A stretch of 8,913 nt of DNA, taken from contig DAIDIM010000036.1 in NCBI GenBank assembly GCA_027459365.1, positions 1 through 8,913 of the forward strand. Reading direction: 5' to 3'. The position numbers and the translations under genes are program-made. Source of the stretch: Chlamydiota bacterium (GTDB taxonomy: Bacteria > Chlamydiota > Chlamydiia > Chlamydiales > SM23-39). Below, piece by piece: positions 5,360 to 8,913 of this stretch. Under the pieces are notes generated by a model, which saw only the letters and a list, made by a program, of their open reading frames with translations, had not been told where the DNA came from and made no database searches. Position 1 is the stretch's first letter. Each line of letters starts with the position of its first letter.

Positions 5360-6621
5360 AATGTGGCCCCAATTTTTGTAAAATCTTCAATAAAAGTGGG
5401 ATATGTTTTTATAACCGATTCAAACCCTGTAATTTGGCTCATGCTATCGGCCCCCATTGCAGCTACGCTGAGAGATAAGGCTAAGCGGTGATCTTGATAT
5501 GAGTGAAGGTTGGCCCCTTTTAATTTTGACGGATAGACGATCAACCCATCTGGTTTTTCCTCAATCCTTGCACCCATTTTTCGAAGCTCACTTGTTATGC
5601 AGGATATCCGATCAGATTCTTTTTTTCGTGCAATTGCGCCATTGAAAATGTGTGTTGGGCTATTTGCAAAACAACCCACAACTGTAAGAATTGGAAGAGC
5701 GTCAATAAGATCATTGATATCTATTTGAGTGCCGTACAAATTTGTTCCTTTGTGAACAGTAATTTTTCGCTCCTCGATTGAGATTTTTGCCCCCATTTTT
5801 TGTAGAATTGCAATAATTGCCTTATCTCCTTGAATATCAGTAACATCCAGATTATTGATCGTCAATTCCGAATCGGTAATCAGCGCCGCTGCAATGGGAA
5901 AGGCAGCAGAGCTAAAATCACCGGGCACTTTGTAATGAAAAGGCTCGATAATCGATGAGCCTTTCATCGCATATGACCCATTGTCACAATAAGCAATGCC
6001 AAGCCTTCTAAACCAATCCAATGTTAGATCTATCCACGGTTTTTCACCTAAATTAACCACCTCAATTGTGATTGGATGTGATGCAAACGCTGCCGCGATT
6101 AAAAGGCCAGAAACCGGTTGCGAGTCGGCACCATCAATTTTTGCATACTCTTTGTTAAATGGGCCTTTGACAATGATAGGTGCAAAGCCGTCACCCTTCG
6201 TCGAAAATGCATTTGCTCCAAGTTGATTTAATCCATCTAAAAGTGGAAGTACTGGGCGATTATGTCGAATCGAATGATCGCCTGTCAAAATCGTGTATCC
6301 GGGAAGATTTCCTGCAATTGCACCGACAAAGCGCAATACCTGTCCTGAATTTCCACATTGAATGATGTCATGTGGAACTTTTGGTTCTTTGAATCCGTGA
6401 ATCTCAAAACTTCCCTTTTTCTTGATGATCTTCGCCCCCAACTGCTCCATAGCTTGAATCATCGCAGTTGTATCAGGAGAATCGAGCGGATTTTCAATCA
6501 ACGAACTTCCCTTAGCAAAAGAGGCAAAAAGAATCGCCCTCAAAGTATGCGACTTGGAAGAGGGAACTGTGATTTCGCCGTGTAACTGACTAGGTGCTAC
6601 ACGTAATGTTTTTCTAACCAA
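5356..6621 (-). CDS. aroA: 5-enolpyruvylshikimate-3-phosphate (EPSP) synthase
   Basis: 421 residues, full length; joins phosphoenolpyruvate to shikimate-3-phosphate. Two inside-out alpha/beta domains are recognisable. Key motifs: VPSSKSHTLRA (19-29, K23 and R28), CGNSGQVLRF (89-98), DHSIRHNRP (115-123), DGADSQPVSG (163-172), GDFSSAAFPIAAAL, DALPILTVVG with the catalytic Asp, KKESDRI and DHRLALS. The phosphoenolpyruvate loop is unusual: NSGQVLRF where enteric and plant enzymes have NAGTAMRP. The start is TTG at 6621, directly after an in-frame TGA, and is the only usable start before the SSKS motif; AAGGGA seven bases upstream supports it. It overlaps aroB by 25 bp and aroK by 4 bp, so the reading of all three is probably coupled. 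Confidence 0.96.
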   Translation of the reverse strand: MVRKTLRVAPSQLHGEITVPSSKSHTLRAILFASFAKGSSLIENPLDSPDTTAMIQAMEQLGAKIIKKKGSFEIHGFKEPKVPHDIIQCGNSGQVLRFVGAIAGNLPGYTILTGDHSIRHNRPVLPLLDGLNQLGANAFSTKGDGFAPIIVKGPFNKEYAKIDGADSQPVSGLLIAAAFASHPITIEVVNLGEKPWIDLTLDWFRRLGIAYCDNGSYAMKGSSIIEPFHYKVPGDFSSAAFPIAAALITDSELTINNLDVTDIQGDKAIIAILQKMGAKISIEERKITVHKGTNLYGTQIDINDLIDALPILTVVGCFANSPTHIFNGAIARKKESDRISCITSELRKMGARIEEKPDGLIVYPSKLKGANLHSYQDHRLALSLSVAAMGADSMSQITGFESVIKTYPTFIEDFTKIGATF

Positions 6622-7604
6622 TCAAATGTCCCTTCCAATTGTTTTTCACTGACAGGATAACAATAATTGCCCTGAAATGGCAAGGCATGGCCAATTTGAT
6701 CAATGAGCACGATGCGCAAAGTCCCCTCTTTTTTCTTTTTATCGTGGCCCATTTTTTTTAGAATTTGCTCACGCGAATAAGGAGTTGGTAATTTGAGTTG
6801 GAATTGTTGATATAGAATTTGTATTTTTTCGAATTCTTTTTCATTTAGAAAACCAAGCTGCATACTTAAATAACTTTCCGCTAAACTACCCATTGCAACA
6901 GCTCTTCCATGAGGTATCTCATTTGCCTTTTCAATTCCGTGACCAATTGTATGACCAAAATTCAGAATGCGACGAAAGCCCTTTTCTTCTGGATCCTCTT
7001 CTACAACCTTCCTTTTAGCTAGCATTGCTTTTACAATTTGCTCATCACCACACTCCATTGTAAAAAGAGAAGGATCGTGAATGAGGCCCATTTTCAAAAT
7101 TTCGGCCATTCCATTTAGGAATTCACATTTTGGTAGCGTTTTCAGCACATCCAAGTCTGCAATGACCTTCTTTGGGAAATAGAGGCTGCCAATCAGATTT
7201 TTCCCATGCGGCGTATCGATGGCTGTTTTGCCACCAATGGATGCATCGACAATTGCAAGTAATGTTGTTGGAATCAAAACGAGCGGAAGACCTCTCATGA
7301 ATGTTGCCGCTACATACCCAACAAGATCGCAGATTGTCCCCCCGCCGATTGCAACCAAAGTCGTGTAGCGATCGCAATCATGGAGAAACAATTGCTCGAT
7401 AATCCACTCGTAATTCTCTTTTGTTTTTTGATTTGGGATAGAAATGGTCAGATCACACTTTACACGATAGCGACCTGCAATTGCCTCATCCGCAATGACA
7501 ACCACTTTCCCTGGAATCTCGATCTTTCCCAACATTCCTCGGCCGATCACAACCCCAGTACTCTCTTTGTAGGGCTGCCTGATTGAAAAACATCTCGTCT
7601 CCAT
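6597..7604 (-). CDS. aroB: 3-dehydroquinate synthase
   Basis: 335 residues, slightly short for the family (about 350-370). It cyclises DAHP to 3-dehydroquinate using NAD+ and a divalent metal, usually zinc. NAD-binding motif IGGGTICDLVGYVAATFMRG (86-105), IPTTLLAIVDASIGGKTA (111-128), GKNLIG, AEILKMGLIHD (167-177), NFGHTIGHGIE (215-225) and PHGRAVAMG (231-239) are all in place. The expected metal ligands are E168, H218 and H232. The ATG at 7604 is inside aroDE; the strand TGVVIGRGMLGKI (16-28) is already core structure, so the start cannot lie much further downstream and the 119-bp overlap with aroDE appears real. Confidence 0.96.
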   Translation of the reverse strand: METRCFSIRQPYKESTGVVIGRGMLGKIEIPGKVVVIADEAIAGRYRVKCDLTISIPNQKTKENYEWIIEQLFLHDCDRYTTLVAIGGGTICDLVGYVAATFMRGLPLVLIPTTLLAIVDASIGGKTAIDTPHGKNLIGSLYFPKKVIADLDVLKTLPKCEFLNGMAEILKMGLIHDPSLFTMECGDEQIVKAMLAKRKVVEEDPEEKGFRRILNFGHTIGHGIEKANEIPHGRAVAMGSLAESYLSMQLGFLNEKEFEKIQILYQQFQLKLPTPYSREQILKKMGHDKKKKEGTLRIVLIDQIGHALPFQGNYCYPVSEKQLEGTFDWLEKHYV

Positions 7605-8775
7605 AAACGACCTGACATCCTAGTAGTTTTGCTTTTTTTAGAAAATCGGTTTCCCTGGGTACATAGACAATGTCCATTGCAAGAATGCCAGCCTTTAAAA
7701 CCGATGGATCTCCATTTGGCGTGCAGTTAATGACAATATCATAATGCGGAGGAATTCCGATAGGATAACCTAAATTTTTCGGTGTCCGGTTATGAATCCA
7801 GACATTGGCTCCCCTCTTTCTCGCAATATCGGCAATCGCAATTGCAGCCCCCCCTGCCCCCAAAATCAGAACAGCTTTATCCCTCACATCTCCAATTGCA
7901 TCCAGCGCCCCTTGACCATCTGTGCTGATCCCCTCCATCCTCTCCAAACAAATTGTATTCACCGATTCACTTTCAGTTTTAATAAACGGGATCACAGCAG
8001 TTTTCAGAGGCATTGTAACACTTAATCCCCTAAATCCAAGTTCTTTAACTAAAGGGAAAAATTGCCCTAATTCCTCTCCTTTCACAATCATTTTGACATA
8101 GACAGCATTCGTAACAAAGCGGGCATTATGAAATAGATGACCCTGACTTTGCGATACAGGATCTCCAATCAAACCATAGATTGCAGTCTCTCGGTTTAGC
8201 TTTCGATACCTGTAAATTTCAACCATTTCAGAAACAGTCAACTGGCCTGCGGCCGTCTTCTCTTTTATGCATGCATAGTCAATCACATTACCCACAACGG
8301 GGCCTAAAACGCGTGCCCACTCCCCTTTTTCCCCCATGCAAATCGCACTAACATCCGCATACTTTTTCGAAAAAAGGAGCATCCTCAATGCATCGATTGT
8401 TGAATTTGCAAAACAGGCAATCTTATACGCAAAAGCCGGACGGGTTTTCATTGAGGAATAAATGGCCTCTAAATCCTGGGGCGTCTCAGTAAAATTGTGA
8501 TATGAGAGGATAAACTTTGTATCAGGATAGTCTTCAAAGACAAAATCCTCATTCACATCTAAATCGAAAAAGGGAGGCTTTAATTCTAAACAGGCACGAA
8601 TTTGTTCCGGACTCCCATTACGTAATGTCAACATGACTGGGATTTTTAGCTCATTCAAAATCGATTTTAATAACGGAATGTCCCAATGAGAAAAAAGATC
8701 TAAGCGCAACTCAACACCATCAACACCAAGAAGATCTTCAGAGGCAGGAATATGAGAACAGGATGCAAACAGCAT
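7486..8775 (-). CDS. aroDE: Bifunctional 3-dehydroquinate dehydratase (type I) / shikimate dehydrogenase
   Basis: 429 residues, a fusion typical of Chlamydiae and plants that performs steps 3 and 4 of the pathway. Residues about 1-190 are a type I dehydroquinase: VELRLD (21-26), SYHNFTETP (91-99, catalytic H93), AYKIACFA (116-123, Schiff-base K118), MGEKGEWAR (147-155, R155) and GQLTVSEM. Residues about 198-408 are shikimate dehydrogenase: YGLIGDPVSQSQGHLFHN (200-217), VTMPLK (253-258, K258), VNTI (272-275), STDGQGA (284-290, D286), NADP loop GAGGAA (306-311), HNRT (328-331) and NQAALQ (398-403). The last 20 or so residues are Arg/Cys/Gly-rich, do not look like the usual C-terminal helix, and are encoded within the overlapping start of aroB. 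ATG at 8775 gives a normal dehydroquinase N-terminus but has no Shine-Dalgarno; a -10 box ends seven bases before it. Confidence 0.95.
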   Translation of the reverse strand: MLFASCSHIPASEDLLGVDGVELRLDLFSHWDIPLLKSILNELKIPVMLTLRNGSPEQIRACLELKPPFFDLDVNEDFVFEDYPDTKFILSYHNFTETPQDLEAIYSSMKTRPAFAYKIACFANSTIDALRMLLFSKKYADVSAICMGEKGEWARVLGPVVGNVIDYACIKEKTAAGQLTVSEMVEIYRYRKLNRETAIYGLIGDPVSQSQGHLFHNARFVTNAVYVKMIVKGEELGQFFPLVKELGFRGLSVTMPLKTAVIPFIKTESESVNTICLERMEGISTDGQGALDAIGDVRDKAVLILGAGGAAIAIADIARKRGANVWIHNRTPKNLGYPIGIPPHYDIVINCTPNGDPSVLKAGILAMDIVYVPRETDFLKKAKLLGCQVVYGDEMFFNQAALQREYWGCDRPRNVGKDRDSRESGCHCG

Positions 8776-8781
8776 ATTTCT

Positions 8782-8810
8782 ATTATCGTCATATTGTTCA
8801 ATCCTTTCCA
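8782..8810 (-). promoter_or_regulatory. Candidate promoter of the aro operon, leaderless geometry
   Basis: TGGAAA (8810-8805) and GATAAT (8787-8782) are spaced by exactly 17 bases, matching four and five of six consensus positions. With the -10 ending at -7, transcription would begin at 8775, the A of the aroDE ATG. The site follows the TAG of the possible upstream gene at 8813. Confidence 0.4.
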
Positions 8811-8812
8811 GC

Positions 8813-8913
8813 CTAAATAAGATGGAGCCATTCTCGATGTGCCTCTTCGACGATATTCGGGAATCTTTTCGACGATTTTATCTCCATTTTCGCAAAGCCA
8901 TATAACTCAATGA
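8813..8913 (-). CDS. Possible C-terminal end of an unrecognised upstream gene (partial)
   Basis: From the right edge the minus strand holds a 32-codon open frame ending in TAG at 8815-8813. The encoded end contains YGFAKMEIK and finishes EEAHREWLHLI, a plausible amphipathic C-terminal helix. The other two frames stop within the first 36 bases of the window edge (TGA at once, TAA at 8880). I do not recognise the protein. Its stop lies 37 bp before the aroDE ATG on the same strand, as for an operon neighbour. An open frame of this length can occur by chance, so this is tentative. Confidence 0.35.
   Translation of the reverse strand, partial: IELYGFAKMEIKSSKRFPNIVEEAHREWLHLI

Noticed and set aside
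7123..8025. Other-frame open stretches within aroB and aroDE
   Set aside because: Composition is Cys/Trp/His/Pro-rich and meaningless, as expected for shadow frames of conserved genes.
1..8913. CRISPR arrays, tRNA/rRNA genes, insertion sequences, long repeats, origin boxes
   Set aside because: None seen on either strand; coding density is close to complete and no direct repeat of useful length stands out.

Overview
The window looks like chromosomal DNA of a member of the Chlamydiota, most likely one of the amoeba- or arthropod-associated 'environmental' families. The evidence is the combination of a compact shikimate cluster containing a fused type I dehydroquinase/shikimate dehydrogenase (aroDE), a stand-alone bacterial SET-domain protein resembling the chlamydial NUE type, an AT-leaning composition, very tight gene packing and a eukaryote-like TPR protein. 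I cannot fix the genus from sequence alone.

Layout, read from the right (nearly everything is on the minus strand). A possible C-terminal gene fragment (8813-8913) is followed by a five-gene aromatic operon: aroDE, aroB, aroA, aroK/aroL, aroC (8775 down to 3865). All four junctions overlap (119, 25, 4 and 11 bp), and aroA and aroK both begin with TTG. Together these genes cover every step from DAHP to chorismate; only DAHP synthase is absent from the window. A single plus-strand gene for an OsmC-like peroxidase (3463-3897) converges on aroC with a 33-bp tail-to-tail overlap. Its 5' end faces a divergent intergenic space shared with a second minus-strand cluster.

Second cluster (3360 down to 816): a kinesin-light-chain-like TPR protein, a SET-domain protein overlapping it by 14 bp, a type II beta-carbonic anhydrase (can) that seems to have its own promoter, and the 23S rRNA 2'-O-methyltransferase rlmB joined to can by an ATGA overlap. 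Beyond rlmB, and running off the left edge, is the start of an exported beta-propeller protein (1-760, no stop in the window) with a strong Shine-Dalgarno and a signal peptide.

The conserved enzymes are ordinary and intact in their key residues. The points worth a second look are: can and aroDE, which both have a good -10 box 6-8 bases before ATG and no Shine-Dalgarno, suggesting leaderless or nearly leaderless mRNAs; the 119-bp out-of-frame overlap of aroDE and aroB; an unusually short shikimate kinase lacking the usual lid arginine; an atypical EPSP synthase loop; the TPR/SET pair as possible host-directed proteins; and the unannotated secreted propeller. I see no mobile element, CRISPR array, tRNA, rRNA or strong terminator, and no gene-free stretch above 300 bases.
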